In this document: positions 1-9,133 of the stretch, in pieces
How the letters are laid out: each line of letters opens with the position of its first letter
How positions within the stretch are numbered: the first letter of the stretch is position 1
Assembly (NCBI GenBank): GCA_905198835.1
Contig: CAJKDY010000003.1
Span: 1 to 64,000, forward strand
Length of the DNA stretch: 64,000 nucleotides
DNA from: an uncultured Eubacteriales bacterium
GTDB taxonomy: Bacteria > Bacillota > Clostridia > Oscillospirales > Oscillospiraceae
Direction: 5' to 3'
Position numbers and translations under genes: made by a program
The notes under the pieces: model-generated
What the model was told of the DNA's origin: nothing
Seen by the model: only the letters and a program-made list of their open reading frames with translations
The model's database searches: none

Positions 1-114
1 GACATGAAGGTGGAGCTGATCACCCCCATCGCCATCGAGAAGGGCCTGCGTTTCGCTATCCGTGAGGGTGGCCGCACCGTGGGTTCCGGCGTGGTCATCG
101 ACGTGGAGGGCTAA
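1..114 (+). CDS. tuf: Elongation factor Tu, C-terminal end (partial)
   Basis: Only the last 37 codons are in the window; the frame is open at base 1 and stops with TAA at 112-114. The peptide reads [21 protein letters not shown], followed by RTVGSGVV, which is the highly conserved end of domain 3 of EF-Tu, the GTPase that delivers aminoacyl-tRNA to the ribosome. A strong terminator follows directly, so tuf is the last gene of its transcript, as is common after rpsL-rpsG-fusA-tuf. The upstream genes cannot be seen. Confidence 0.95.
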   Translation, partial: DMKVELITPIAIEKGLRFAIREGGRTVGSGVVIDVEG

Positions 115-140
115 TCCTCTCCCGCAGAGAAAAACCATTG

Positions 141-174
141 GACGCCAGCCGCGACCCGGCTGGCGTCCTTTTTC
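141..174 (+). terminator. Rho-independent terminator of tuf
   Basis: A perfect 10-bp stem (GACGCCAGCC at 141-150 with GGCTGGCGTC at 158-167) with a 7-nt loop is followed by a T-rich run, 27 bp after the tuf stop codon. Confidence 0.9.
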
Positions 175-194
175 AAAAGAAAGAAGGGACCGAT

Positions 195-1022
195 ATGCCC
201 GAAGTGGAAGCGGCGGTGAGCGGGGCGCTGACCGACCTGCCCGAAAAGCTGAATCTGTGGAACGTGGCCTATATTTTGCTGGTCATTGTCGCCGCGGTGG
301 TGGCCGGGCGGGTGATCACCGCCCTGGTAGGCCGGGCGCTGAAAAAGAGCCGGCTGGACCCGGCGCTGGTCAAGCTCATTCGCACGCTTGTGAAGTTCGT
401 TGTGGGCGTGGTGTGCGTCCTCATCATCTGCGAGACGCTGGGCATCGAGGTCACATCGCTCTTGGCGCTATTTTCCGTCATCGGTCTTGCCCTGTCCCTG
501 GCGGTCCAGGGCGTGCTGGCCAATCTGGCCGGCGGCATGGTCCTTTTGTGGGCCAAGCCCTTCCACACCGGCGACTTTGTGGAGGTGGACGGTATCCTGG
601 GTACGGTGAAGGAGACCAGTTTGATGTATACCAAGCTGAACACCACCGACAACAAGCTGGTGTCCATCCCCAACAAGATCGTCTCCGAGGCCAAGGTGCA
701 AAACTTCGCCGCCGAGGACACCCGCCGCGTGGAGTTGACCTTCTCCGCCTCCTACGACAGCCCCATCGACCAGGTGAAAGCTGCGGTGCTGGAGGCCCTG
801 GCGGGCAATGAGCTGACGCTGGATCAGCCCGAGCCGGTGGTGGGCGTGGCGGAATTTGGGGCCAGCGCTATCGTGTATAACGTCTGGGTCTGGTGCAAAG
901 GCCAGGACTACTGGAGCGCGCTCTACAGCGTCAACGAGGGCATCAAGGCCGCGCTGGACCGGCATGGGCTGGAGATGACCTATGACCACATCAACGTGCA
1001 TATGATCGAGCAAGGCAAGTGA
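195..1022 (+). CDS. MscS-family mechanosensitive ion channel
   Basis: 275-aa inner-membrane channel of the small-conductance mechanosensitive family, which opens under membrane tension to release solutes during osmotic downshock. Three hydrophobic segments lie at about residues 20-45, 62-84 and 88-122. The third runs into the Gly/Ala-rich pore helix (ALSLAVQGVLANLAGG). The beta domain with GDFVEVDGILGTVKE and LVSIPN follows, then a C-terminal alpha/beta domain; the length is normal for the family. ATG at 195 was chosen because AAGAAGGG lies just before it at 181-188; an in-frame TTG at 138 would fall before the tuf terminator. It is followed after 19 bp by a small membrane protein gene, probably co-transcribed. 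Confidence 0.92.
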   Translation: MPEVEAAVSGALTDLPEKLNLWNVAYILLVIVAAVVAGRVITALVGRALKKSRLDPALVKLIRTLVKFVVGVVCVLIICETLGIEVTSLLALFSVIGLALSLAVQGVLANLAGGMVLLWAKPFHTGDFVEVDGILGTVKETSLMYTKLNTTDNKLVSIPNKIVSEAKVQNFAAEDTRRVELTFSASYDSPIDQVKAAVLEALAGNELTLDQPEPVVGVAEFGASAIVYNVWVWCKGQDYWSALYSVNEGIKAALDRHGLEMTYDHINVHMIEQGK

Positions 1023-1041
1023 AGAAAGGAAGGAATGGACT

Positions 1042-1596
1042 ATGACTGAGTGTAAAGTGGCGGGAAAGGCCCTGCGGCTGGTCTTTTTGGGCGCCGTGAT
1101 CGGAGCTCTGGGCAGCTTCCGTGTCATTCATCCCACCGTGGGCGGCATTGCCGCCATCCTGGGCGCCGCGCTGGTACTCTATGGGCTCTATACCGCCGTG
1201 CCCGCCCACCCCTATTACCGCCTGGCTATGATGATGGAGGTGGCCTGCATCGTCATTTCCGCGCTGCAGATCATCTTCAAAAGCGGCCTGGTGGGCGGCA
1301 TCTTCTCCATTTTGAACACCCTGGCGGCGCTGCTGTCCACCGCCTTTGTGTGCAGCGCCACCCGGAGCTTGCTCAAGGATAAGGGCGACGGCGAGCTGGC
1401 CGAGCAGGCGCGGCTCATCACCCTGCTGTATGCGCTGTGTGCGGCGGTGTCTATCCTCTGCATCCTGGTGTCCTGGATCCCTATTTTGAACATTCTGGCC
1501 GATATCACCGGGGCCATCACTAGCATCGTCATGCTGGCGGCCAATATCATCAAGATCATCTTCTACTATAAGTCCTCCAGGTCCCTGTGCGCCTGA
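1042..1596 (+). CDS. Hypothetical multi-pass membrane protein
   Basis: 184 aa, not assigned to a named family. It has about five hydrophobic segments: roughly residues 10-28, 33-50, 60-80, 90-110 and a long stretch at 125-175. A short charged loop (KDKGDGELAEQAR, about 113-125) splits it into two halves. The pattern resembles DUF308-like or HdeD-like small membrane proteins, but no diagnostic motif was seen. The GAAAGGAAGG ribosome site before ATG 1042 and the 19-bp gap after the MscS gene suggest a two-gene operon. A bidirectional terminator follows. Confidence 0.75.
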   Translation: MTECKVAGKALRLVFLGAVIGALGSFRVIHPTVGGIAAILGAALVLYGLYTAVPAHPYYRLAMMMEVACIVISALQIIFKSGLVGGIFSILNTLAALLSTAFVCSATRSLLKDKGDGELAEQARLITLLYALCAAVSILCILVSWIPILNILADITGAITSIVMLAANIIKIIFYYKSSRSLCA

Positions 1597-1610
1597 GATC
1601 GGCCTAAAAA

Positions 1611-1649
1611 AGCAAGGCAGCTTCTCATCAGAAGCTGCCTTGCTTTTTG
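1611..1649. terminator. Bidirectional terminator
   Basis: A 14-bp perfect stem (1611-1624 with 1631-1644) is flanked by A-run and T-run, between the rightward membrane protein gene and leftward mtaB. It can serve both convergent transcripts. Confidence 0.9.
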
Positions 1650-1654
1650 TCGCT

Positions 1655-2941
1655 TCAGCGCAGTTCCCCCAGCAAATGGTCGGCCCCGGCGGCGGTGGTC
1701 CGGACGGTGCGGAGCTGATTGTGGAGGGCGTCGCCCTTGGCCCGGACCGAGACGTAGTTGGGGGCGTGGCCCTGCCAGAGCCCGTCTTTCTCCTCTTCAA
1801 ACAGGATCTCCAGCTCCTGGCCCACCAGGCCTTGGAGATACCGGGCCTGGAGCTGTCGGGCCAATTCCCCGGCCCGGGCGGCCCGGCGCTTTTTCTCTGC
1901 GTTTGGCACCTGCCCAGCCATGGCGGCGGCAGAAGTGCCGGGGCGGCGGGAGTAGGGGAAGACGTGGAGGGCAGCGAAGCCACATTTTTCCACGAAGGCC
2001 AGGCTCTCTTGGAAGTCGGCCTCGGTCTCGCCGGGGAAGCCTACGATCAGGTCGGTGGTGATTCCTGGGTTTACATAATATTTCCACAGCAGTTCCACGC
2101 TCTCATAGAACCGGGCGCTGTCGTACTTGCGGTGCATGGCCTTCAGGGTCTTGTCACAGCCCGATTGGAGGGAGAGATGGAAGTGGGGGCAAATATTATG
2201 TAAACTGGACACCCGGCGGCAGAAGTCCTCCGTCACCGTCCTGGGCTCCAGAGAGCCCAGACGGATACGAAGGTCGGGGGCGGCGGCGGAGATGGTTTCC
2301 AGCAACTCGGCAAGGCCTGGCTGGCCGGGTAGATCCCGGCCCCAGGAGGAGATCTCGATGCCGGTGACCACCAGCTCCCGGTAGCCCGCCCAGGCCAGGG
2401 CCTCAGCCTGGGCGGCGGCCCGGTCAGCGGGGAGGGAGCGCACCGGGCCCCGGGCGTAGGGGATGATGCAGTAGGTACAGAAGTTGACGCAGCCGTCCTC
2501 CACCTTGAGCATACCCCGGGTCCTGCCCTCCAATCCGCCCGCGGGCAGCTCTTCAAAGTCCCGGCGTTTCATGGCGTCGTCTACATGGGTGACGGCTGCT
2601 TTTTGGGCCGCGGCGGCCTCGACGCGGGGCCACAGGAGTGCGCGCTCCCCGGTGCCGCAGACCAGATCGGCCCCCAGGGCCTCGGCCTGGCCTGTGTGCG
2701 TTTGAGGAAAGCACCCGCAGACGCATAAGAGGGCCTGGGAATGCTCCCGGCGGGTACGGCGGATGATCTGGCGGTTCTTTTGGTCGGCCAGGTTGGTGAC
2801 GGTGCAGGTGTTGATGATGTAGACCTCTGCCTCGGCCTCAAAGGGCACCAGGGCATGGCCCCGGGCGGCGCCCGCTTGCTCAATGGCCTGGGACTCATAT
2901 TGATTGACCTTGCAGCCCAGGGTGTAAACAGCGAATCGCAC
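1655..2941 (-). CDS. mtaB: tRNA t6A37 methylthiotransferase MtaB
   Basis: 428-aa radical-SAM methylthiotransferase that converts N6-threonylcarbamoyladenosine at position 37 of ANN-decoding tRNAs to its 2-methylthio form (ms2t6A). The N-terminal UPF0004 domain holds the three cluster cysteines in the contexts TLGCKVN, NTCTVT and CVCGCF. The radical-SAM core carries CVNFCTYCIIPYARG (CxxxCxxC), and a TRAM-like tail ends the protein. The start is a GTG at 2941 (VRFAVYTLGCKVN), preceded by AAGGGGG; this gives the usual MtaB length of about 430 aa, whereas the longer upstream frame reads through non-conserved sequence and overlaps the divergent gene. It is divergent from the yfbR-like gene. Confidence 0.93.
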   Translation of the reverse strand: MRFAVYTLGCKVNQYESQAIEQAGAARGHALVPFEAEAEVYIINTCTVTNLADQKNRQIIRRTRREHSQALLCVCGCFPQTHTGQAEALGADLVCGTGERALLWPRVEAAAAQKAAVTHVDDAMKRRDFEELPAGGLEGRTRGMLKVEDGCVNFCTYCIIPYARGPVRSLPADRAAAQAEALAWAGYRELVVTGIEISSWGRDLPGQPGLAELLETISAAAPDLRIRLGSLEPRTVTEDFCRRVSSLHNICPHFHLSLQSGCDKTLKAMHRKYDSARFYESVELLWKYYVNPGITTDLIVGFPGETEADFQESLAFVEKCGFAALHVFPYSRRPGTSAAAMAGQVPNAEKKRRAARAGELARQLQARYLQGLVGQELEILFEEEKDGLWQGHAPNYVSVRAKGDALHNQLRTVRTTAAGADHLLGELR

Positions 2942-3025
2942 GGCAAAACCCCCTTGCGCTTTGGCGGATAGTTTGGTAGAATCTATTGTACACAGGAATG
3001 TCTGATTTTGCAAGGAGAGACCGCT

Positions 3026-3604
3026 TTGAGCTATCACTTTTTTGCCTACCTCTCCCGGATGAACTGCATCGACCGCTGGGGATTGATGCGCAACACCCGC
3101 ACCGAGAACATTCAGGAGCACTCCCACATGGTGGCGGTGCTGGCCCACGGCCTGGCCGTCATCGCCCGGGAGAAGTTCGGCGCGGACGTGGATCCCAACG
3201 AGGCCGCCGTGGCCGGACTCTACCACGACGCGCCGGAGATCCTAACCGGCGACCTGCCCACCCCGGTGAAGTACGACAACCCCGCCATCAAGGAGGCCTA
3301 TAAGGCGGTGGAGGCCGTAGCGGCGGACAAGCTCTTGTCCATGCTGCCCGCCGAGTTTGCCCCTGCCTTCGCCCCCTATGTCCGGGAGGAGCTGGAGCCG
3401 GAGCTGCTTGCCATCGTCAAGGCCGCCGACAAGCTCTCGGCTCACATCAAGTGCCTGGAAGAGCTGCGGGCGGGCAACAACGAGTTCAAGCAGGCCGCTC
3501 GGCAGACAAGAGAAGCTCTGGACCGCATGGGACTGCCCGCCCTGGACTACTTCATCCAGCATTTTCTGCCGGGGTTTGAATTGACCCTGGATGAGCTGCA
3601 ATAA
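3026..3604 (+). CDS. YfbR-type 5'-deoxynucleotidase (HD domain)
   Basis: 192 aa. The sequence SYHFFAYLSRMN, RWGLMRNTRTENIQEHS follows E. coli YfbR closely. YfbR is a metal-dependent HD phosphohydrolase that removes phosphate from deoxyribonucleoside 5'-monophosphates in nucleotide salvage. The HD ligands are visible as EHSH, LYHDAPE and KAADKLSAH. The best start is TTG at 3026, because AAGGAGAG (3012-3019) lies 6 bp upstream and the product then begins exactly where YfbR does; an upstream in-frame TTG at 3008 overlaps that ribosome site. The ACT gene follows after 14 bp. Confidence 0.9.
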   Translation: MSYHFFAYLSRMNCIDRWGLMRNTRTENIQEHSHMVAVLAHGLAVIAREKFGADVDPNEAAVAGLYHDAPEILTGDLPTPVKYDNPAIKEAYKAVEAVAADKLLSMLPAEFAPAFAPYVREELEPELLAIVKAADKLSAHIKCLEELRAGNNEFKQAARQTREALDRMGLPALDYFIQHFLPGFELTLDELQ

Positions 3605-3618
3605 GGAGGAATTTTGCT

Positions 3619-3888
3619 ATGAGAGCCATCGTCACCGTCATCGGCAAGGACACCGTAGGCATCATCGCCGCCGTCTGCGCCCTTTTGAGCCAGCACCAGG
3701 TCAACGTGCTGGACATCTCGCAGACCGTCTTGCAGGAGTATTTCACCATGATCATGCTGGTGGACGCCAAGGACTCCGATCTGCCCTTTGCCGACCTTGC
3801 CGCCCTTCTCAAGCAGGAGGGCGAAGGAATGGGCCTGGATATCCGCATGCAGCGCGAGGATATCTTCAACGCCATGCACCGCATTTGA
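3619..3888 (+). CDS. ACT-domain protein (UPF0237)
   Basis: 89-aa single ACT domain starting RAIVTVIGKDTVGIIAAVCALLSQHQVNVLDISQTVL, the typical ligand-sensing fold of the GcvR-like UPF0237 group. It is thought to bind a small metabolite, probably an amino acid, but the ligand is not known. ATG 3619 has AAGGAGGA upstream. UPF0237 genes commonly sit directly before the UPF0210/PFL gene, as here, suggesting that the two products work together. The two genes are separated by the 130-bp structured repeat described below, which starts on the base after the stop codon. Confidence 0.9.
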   Translation: MRAIVTVIGKDTVGIIAAVCALLSQHQVNVLDISQTVLQEYFTMIMLVDAKDSDLPFADLAALLKQEGEGMGLDIRMQREDIFNAMHRI

Positions 3889-4018
3889 GAAGCGCGAGGG
3901 TAGGCGCGCCGCCAGGGATGGACCGGAGCGAGGGCGAGCGAAAGGGTCAACGGCCCTGGAGACCAGCCCGAGACGGAGGGAAGCCACGGCGAGTAGCGCG
4001 CCCAACCCGAGCGTGACA
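3889..4018 (+). repeat. Dispersed structured repeat, copy 1 (candidate ncRNA or leader element)
   Basis: 130-bp element with the conserved blocks GAAGCGCGAGGGTAG, GGATGGACCGGAGCGAGGG, GAGACGGAGGGAAGCC and CCAACCCGAGCGTGACA. A closing 7-bp stem pairs GGCGCGC (3903-3909) with GCGCGCC (3996-4002). The same blocks recur at 6351-6481 and 27368-27496, with the stem changed on both sides in each copy. It fills the space between the ACT stop codon and the PFL ribosome site (AAGGAG at 4028). No protein is encoded. I cannot match it to a named RNA family from memory. Confidence 0.8.
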
Positions 4019-4044
4019 GCCCAGACATAAGGAGAGAACACACC

Positions 4045-5409
4045 ATGCCCATGTTCAACAACAATGAAATTCTCGACACCATCCATATGATCGACCAGCA
4101 GCACCTGGACGTGCGGACCATCACCATGGGCATCTCCCTGCTGGATTGCTGCGACGCCGACCCCAAGGCGGCCTGCGGGAAAATTTACGACAAGATCACC
4201 CGCTCCGCTAAGGACCTGGTGAAGACCGGCGAGGCCATCGAGGCGGAGTTTGGCATCCCCATCGTCAATAAGCGCATCTCCGTCACCCCCATGGCGTTGG
4301 TGGCCGGGGCGTCGGACACGGAGGACTATGTGCCCTTCGCCAAGGCCATGGACGACGCGGCCAAGGCCGTAGGGGTGAACTTCATCGGCGGCTTTTCCGC
4401 GCTGGTCCAAAAGGGCATGACCCCGGCAGATAGGCGGCTCATCGCCGCCATTCCCGAGGCTCTGGCCACCACCGAGGTAGTCTGCTCCAGCGTCAACGTG
4501 GGATCCACTCGAGCGGGCATCAATATGGATGCGGTGGCCCTCATGGGCCGGACGGTGAAGGCGGCGGCGGAGCGCACCGCCGACCGGGGTGGTTTTGGTT
4601 GCGCTAAGCTGGTGGTCTTCTGCAACGCCGTGGAGGACAATCCCTTCATGGCCGGGGCCTTCCATGGCGTGGGCGAGGGCGATCGGGTCATCAACGTAGG
4701 GGTATCCGGCCCCGGCGTGGTGTGCCACGCCCTCCAGGCCGTGAAGGGACAGCCCTTCGATGTGGTGGCCGAGACCGTCAAGAAGACCGCCTTCCGGGTG
4801 ACCCGTATGGGCCAGCTGGTGGCCCAGGAGGCTTCCCGCCGCCTGGGCGTACCCTTCGGCATCGTGGACCTGTCCCTGGCTCCCACCCCCGCCGTGGGCG
4901 ACAGCGTGGCCCGCATTCTGGAGGAGATGGGCCTCTCGACCTGCGGCACCCATGGCACCACCGCTGCTCTGGCCCTCCTCAACGACGCGGTGAAGAAGGG
5001 CGGCGTCATGGCCAGCTCCAGCGTGGGCGGCCTCTCCGGGGCTTTTATCCCCGTCAGCGAGGACGAGGGTATGATCGCCGCCGCCGAGAGCGGTGTGCTG
5101 TGCCTGGACAAGCTGGAGGCCATGACCTGCGTGTGCTCGGTGGGACTTGACATGATCGCCGTCCCCGGCGACACCCCCGCTGAGACCATCTCCGCCATCA
5201 TCGCCGACGAGGCCGCCATCGGCATGGTCAACCACAAGACCACCGCCGTGCGGCTGATCCCCGCTCCCGGCAAAAACGTGGGCGACACCGTAGAGTTTGG
5301 CGGATTGCTGGGCACCGCCCCGGTGATGCCCGTCCACCCCGAGTCCAGCGCCGCCTTCATCGCCCGCGGCGGCCGTATCCCCGCGCCGCTGCAGAGCTTG
5401 AAAAATTAA
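4045..5409 (+). CDS. PFL (UPF0210/DUF711) family protein
   Basis: 454 aa, full length for the UPF0210 family, whose fold resembles glycyl-radical enzymes; no activity is firmly established. The start [35 protein letters not shown] is the characteristic N-terminus, and conserved blocks such as [28 protein letters not shown] and [22 protein letters not shown] are present. ATG 4045 is preceded by AAGGAGAG. It is paired with the upstream ACT-domain gene, which probably acts as its metabolite sensor. The last 4 bp overlap the stop codon of the convergent small gene. Confidence 0.92.
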   Translation: MPMFNNNEILDTIHMIDQQHLDVRTITMGISLLDCCDADPKAACGKIYDKITRSAKDLVKTGEAIEAEFGIPIVNKRISVTPMALVAGASDTEDYVPFAKAMDDAAKAVGVNFIGGFSALVQKGMTPADRRLIAAIPEALATTEVVCSSVNVGSTRAGINMDAVALMGRTVKAAAERTADRGGFGCAKLVVFCNAVEDNPFMAGAFHGVGEGDRVINVGVSGPGVVCHALQAVKGQPFDVVAETVKKTAFRVTRMGQLVAQEASRRLGVPFGIVDLSLAPTPAVGDSVARILEEMGLSTCGTHGTTAALALLNDAVKKGGVMASSSVGGLSGAFIPVSEDEGMIAAAESGVLCLDKLEAMTCVCSVGLDMIAVPGDTPAETISAIIADEAAIGMVNHKTTAVRLIPAPGKNVGDTVEFGGLLGTAPVMPVHPESSAAFIARGGRIPAPLQSLKN

Positions 5410-5693
5410 GCTCCGGAGATTAGGCCAGAGGCGATAAGCTGCAACCCCATAGACAGACCCTGAAAGAAAAAGGTCTGCTCGTTGAGAGCCTGGAAGAGAA
5501 ATAGGTCATCGTCGTAGCGAGATAGTAGTGCCTTCAGCTCTTCGTCTGAGCGCTGCTCCAACTGTTCCCGCAGAGAGAGGAGCGACTTTTGAGCGCGCAC
5601 ATACTTCTCTCGATCGCTTCCATCGGTGATCCAGCGTAATCGATCGGGCTGTTGACTTGCATAGCTAAATAGTGCTATCTGAACGTCGGTCAT
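5406..5693 (-). CDS. Hypothetical 95-aa protein, divergent from an XRE regulator
   Basis: Not recognised. [24 protein letters not shown] is followed by a charged, probably coiled helix ([32 protein letters not shown]) and a short hydrophobic tail ([18 protein letters not shown]). No signal peptide is visible. ATG 5693 has GGGAGGT just upstream. The gene shares a 70-80 bp AT-rich regulatory gap with the divergent HTH gene and its stop overlaps that of the PFL gene by 4 bp. It could be a regulator partner or an element remnant; the function is unknown. Confidence 0.65.
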   Translation of the reverse strand: MTDVQIALFSYASQQPDRLRWITDGSDREKYVRAQKSLLSLREQLEQRSDEELKALLSRYDDDLFLFQALNEQTFFFQGLSMGLQLIASGLISGA

Positions 5694-5717
5694 AGCGCGA
5701 CCTCCCAAAACTGGATT

Positions 5718-5756
5718 TTAAAACCAATATCAGAATAGCATATTAAAAACCAAAAG
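5718..5756. promoter_or_regulatory. Divergent promoter/operator region of the small XRE pair
   Basis: This AT-rich gap separates the two divergent small genes. It contains two similar boxes, TTTAAAACCAA near 5718 and ATTAAAAACCAA near 5743, in the same orientation about 25 bp apart. These could be binding sites for the HTH protein encoded at 5775. Inference from position and repetition only. Confidence 0.35.
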
Positions 5757-5774
5757 TCAAGGGGTGTGACGATT

Positions 5775-5987
5775 TTGGCAGAAGATTTTTCAGTACGCAT
5801 CAAAAAGCTGCGATTGGAGCGTAAGATGTCCCAGCAAGAGGTAGGGGACGTGATTGGGGTAAAGCACTATTCGATTTACAGTTACGAGAAGGGGAGGACC
5901 TACCCTGATGTGCTCCACCTGATGGCCTTGGCTGATTTTTTTGGCGTGACCACCGACTATCTTTTGGGGCGCAGTGACCAACGCTAG
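5775..5987 (+). CDS. XRE-family transcriptional regulator (small)
   Basis: 70-aa, almost purely HTH_3/Cro-CI domain: VRIKKLRLERKMSQQEVGDVIGVKHYSIYSYEKGRTYPDVLHLMALADFFGVTTDYLLGRS is a textbook pattern for this fold. TTG 5775 is preferred over GTG 5766 because AAGGGG at 5759-5764 is 10 bp from the TTG but only 1 bp from the GTG. It probably represses its own promoter and that of the divergent 95-aa gene. A terminator shared with the ferredoxin gene follows. Confidence 0.85.
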   Translation: MAEDFSVRIKKLRLERKMSQQEVGDVIGVKHYSIYSYEKGRTYPDVLHLMALADFFGVTTDYLLGRSDQR

Positions 5988-6019
5988 GTGTGGCATAATG
6001 CGCCCTAAAACGGGATAAG

Positions 6020-6058
6020 AAAAAAGGACTGAACGGCAACGCCGTTCAGTCCTTTTTT
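6020..6058. terminator. Bidirectional terminator between XRE gene and ferredoxin
   Basis: An 18-bp perfect stem (6020-6037 with 6041-6058) with a 3-nt loop, flanked by A6 and T6, lies between convergent genes. Confidence 0.9.
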
Positions 6059-6071
6059 CTCCGGATGTAAA

Positions 6072-6242
6072 TTAGCCCTGGGAGATAGCGCCCACGGGGC
6101 AGTTGGCGGCGCAGTTGCCGCAGTCGATGCAAGCGCCGGCGTCGATGACGTACTGAGCGTCGCCCTGGGAGATGGCGCCCACGGGGCAGCCGCCCTCACA
6201 GGTGCCGCAGCTGATGCAGTCGCTGCTGATCTGATAAGCCAT
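6072..6242 (-). CDS. Ferredoxin, 2[4Fe-4S] clostridial type
   Basis: 56-aa electron carrier. Translating the minus strand gives MAYQISSDCISCGTCEGGC then PVGAISQG, and a second half CIDCGNCAANCPVGAISQG. These are two CxxCxxCxxxCP cluster motifs (Cys 9/12/15/19 and 38/41/44/48), each donating its last cysteine to the other cluster. The size is normal for clostridial ferredoxin. A good ribosome site (GGAGGT) precedes ATG 6242. It is monocistronic, with its own promoter and terminator. Likely partners are hydrogenases, pyruvate:ferredoxin oxidoreductase or Rnf complexes elsewhere in the genome. Confidence 0.95.
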   Translation of the reverse strand: MAYQISSDCISCGTCEGGCPVGAISQGDAQYVIDAGACIDCGNCAANCPVGAISQG

Positions 6243-6284
6243 TGGAATACACCTCCGTTCCTGACTGATGGATCATACACACAC

Positions 6285-6333
6285 TGGACGTTTCCGTCCA
6301 AAACCATTCTACCACAGATTTTCGAAATTGCAA
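6285..6333 (-). promoter_or_regulatory. Ferredoxin promoter with 5' hairpin
   Basis: On the minus strand a -35 TTGCAA (6328-6333) and a -10 TAGAAT (6306-6311) are separated by 16 bp. Just after the -10, a 6-bp stem TGGACG/CGTCCA with a GAAA tetraloop (6285-6300) would sit at the very 5' end of the mRNA, a position typical of mRNA-stabilising hairpins. Confidence 0.65.
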
Positions 6334-6350
6334 TGGTTATTTTTTTCGAC

Positions 6351-6481
6351 GAAGCGCGAGGGTAGGCGCATAGCCGGGGATGGACCGGAGCGAGGGGCAA
6401 GTTGGCAGGCGGCGAAGCCGCCGTGACTTGCCCCGAGACGGAGGGAAGCCACGGCGCAATGCGCCCAACCCGAGCGTGACA
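6351..6481 (+). repeat. Dispersed structured repeat, copy 2 (candidate ncRNA or leader element)
   Basis: Second copy of the 130-bp element. The closing stem is GGCGCAT (6365-6371) with ATGCGCC (6459-6465). The inner helix GGGGCAAGT pairs with ACTTGCCCC and is capped by a GGCGGC-GAA-GCCGCC hairpin. It lies in the gap between the divergent ferredoxin promoter and the clpC-like gene, about 50 bp before that gene's ribosome site. Confidence 0.8.
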
Positions 6482-6548
6482 GTCCCCAAGGTATAACCTC
6501 GCGCCTCCTTGGCAAAAATGGAAGCAGCAGACAAAGGAGGGGACCGCT

Positions 6549-8555
<2,007 letters not shown>

Positions 8556-8588
8556 AATGCCATCAACCGAAATAAGGAGACTGGAAAC

Positions 8589-9086
8589 ATGAAACGACTA
8601 CTGCCCCTGCTGCTGACCTTGGCCTTGTGCCTGACCGCCTGCGGCGGCGAGAAAAAAAGCGACAAGACCCCCGAGCAGCTCAGCGAGGCCTATGCCGCCG
8701 CCATCACCGCCGCCCAGAGCGCCGACGAGCGGGAGGCCTTCCCTCAGATCAAGCCAGACGACGAGATGTACGAGCTTGTGCTGGGCGTGATGGGCGTTGC
8801 CCCCGAGGACCTCACCGCCTCGGCCCTGATGGTGTCCACCCGTGGCATCCAAGCCTACTCCATCGTGGCCGTCATGCCTGCCGAGGGCAAGGCCGATACC
8901 GTCCGCAAGGGCCTGGAGGGCTATATCGACAACCAGAAGAACACCTTCGAGTTCTACCTGGAGGACCAGTACCAGATCGCCTCCGACGCCAAGCTGGAGG
9001 AGCTCAGCGACGGCACGCTGCTGCTGGTGATGTGCTCCAACCAGGACCAGGTCTTCGACAGCATTAAGACCGCCCTGGAGGGCTAA
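8589..9086 (+). CDS. DUF4358-like lipoprotein
   Basis: 165 aa. A lipoprotein signal (MKRLLPLLLTLALCLTAC, lipobox LTAC with Cys 18) indicates lipid anchoring on the outer membrane face. The mature part starts with a short charged linker. It continues with a compact alpha/beta domain (VLGVMGVAPEDLTASALMVST, AYSIVAVMPAEGKADTVRKGLEGYIDNQ) that fits DUF4358, a family of unknown function frequent in Clostridia. AAGGAG precedes the start. It sits 33 bp after the Clp ATPase gene and may be its co-transcribed neighbour. A strong terminator follows. Confidence 0.82.
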   Translation: MKRLLPLLLTLALCLTACGGEKKSDKTPEQLSEAYAAAITAAQSADEREAFPQIKPDDEMYELVLGVMGVAPEDLTASALMVSTRGIQAYSIVAVMPAEGKADTVRKGLEGYIDNQKNTFEFYLEDQYQIASDAKLEELSDGTLLLVMCSNQDQVFDSIKTALEG

Positions 9087-9095
9087 ACGCGTAAC

Positions 9096-9127
9096 AAAAA
9101 AGCGCCTGCGAAAGCAGGCGCTTTTTT
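9096..9127. terminator. Bidirectional terminator
   Basis: An AGCGCCTGC/GCAGGCGCT stem with a GAAA loop, flanked by A6 and T6, lies between the lipoprotein gene and convergent spoIIE. Confidence 0.9.
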
Positions 9128-9133
9128 GCGCGT

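Noticed and set aside
3889..4018. Assigning the structured repeat to the TwoAYGGAY or HEARO RNA families
   Set aside because: One AUGGAC block is present, but the second loop does not fit, and no associated ORF typical of HEARO was seen; no covariance search could be run.
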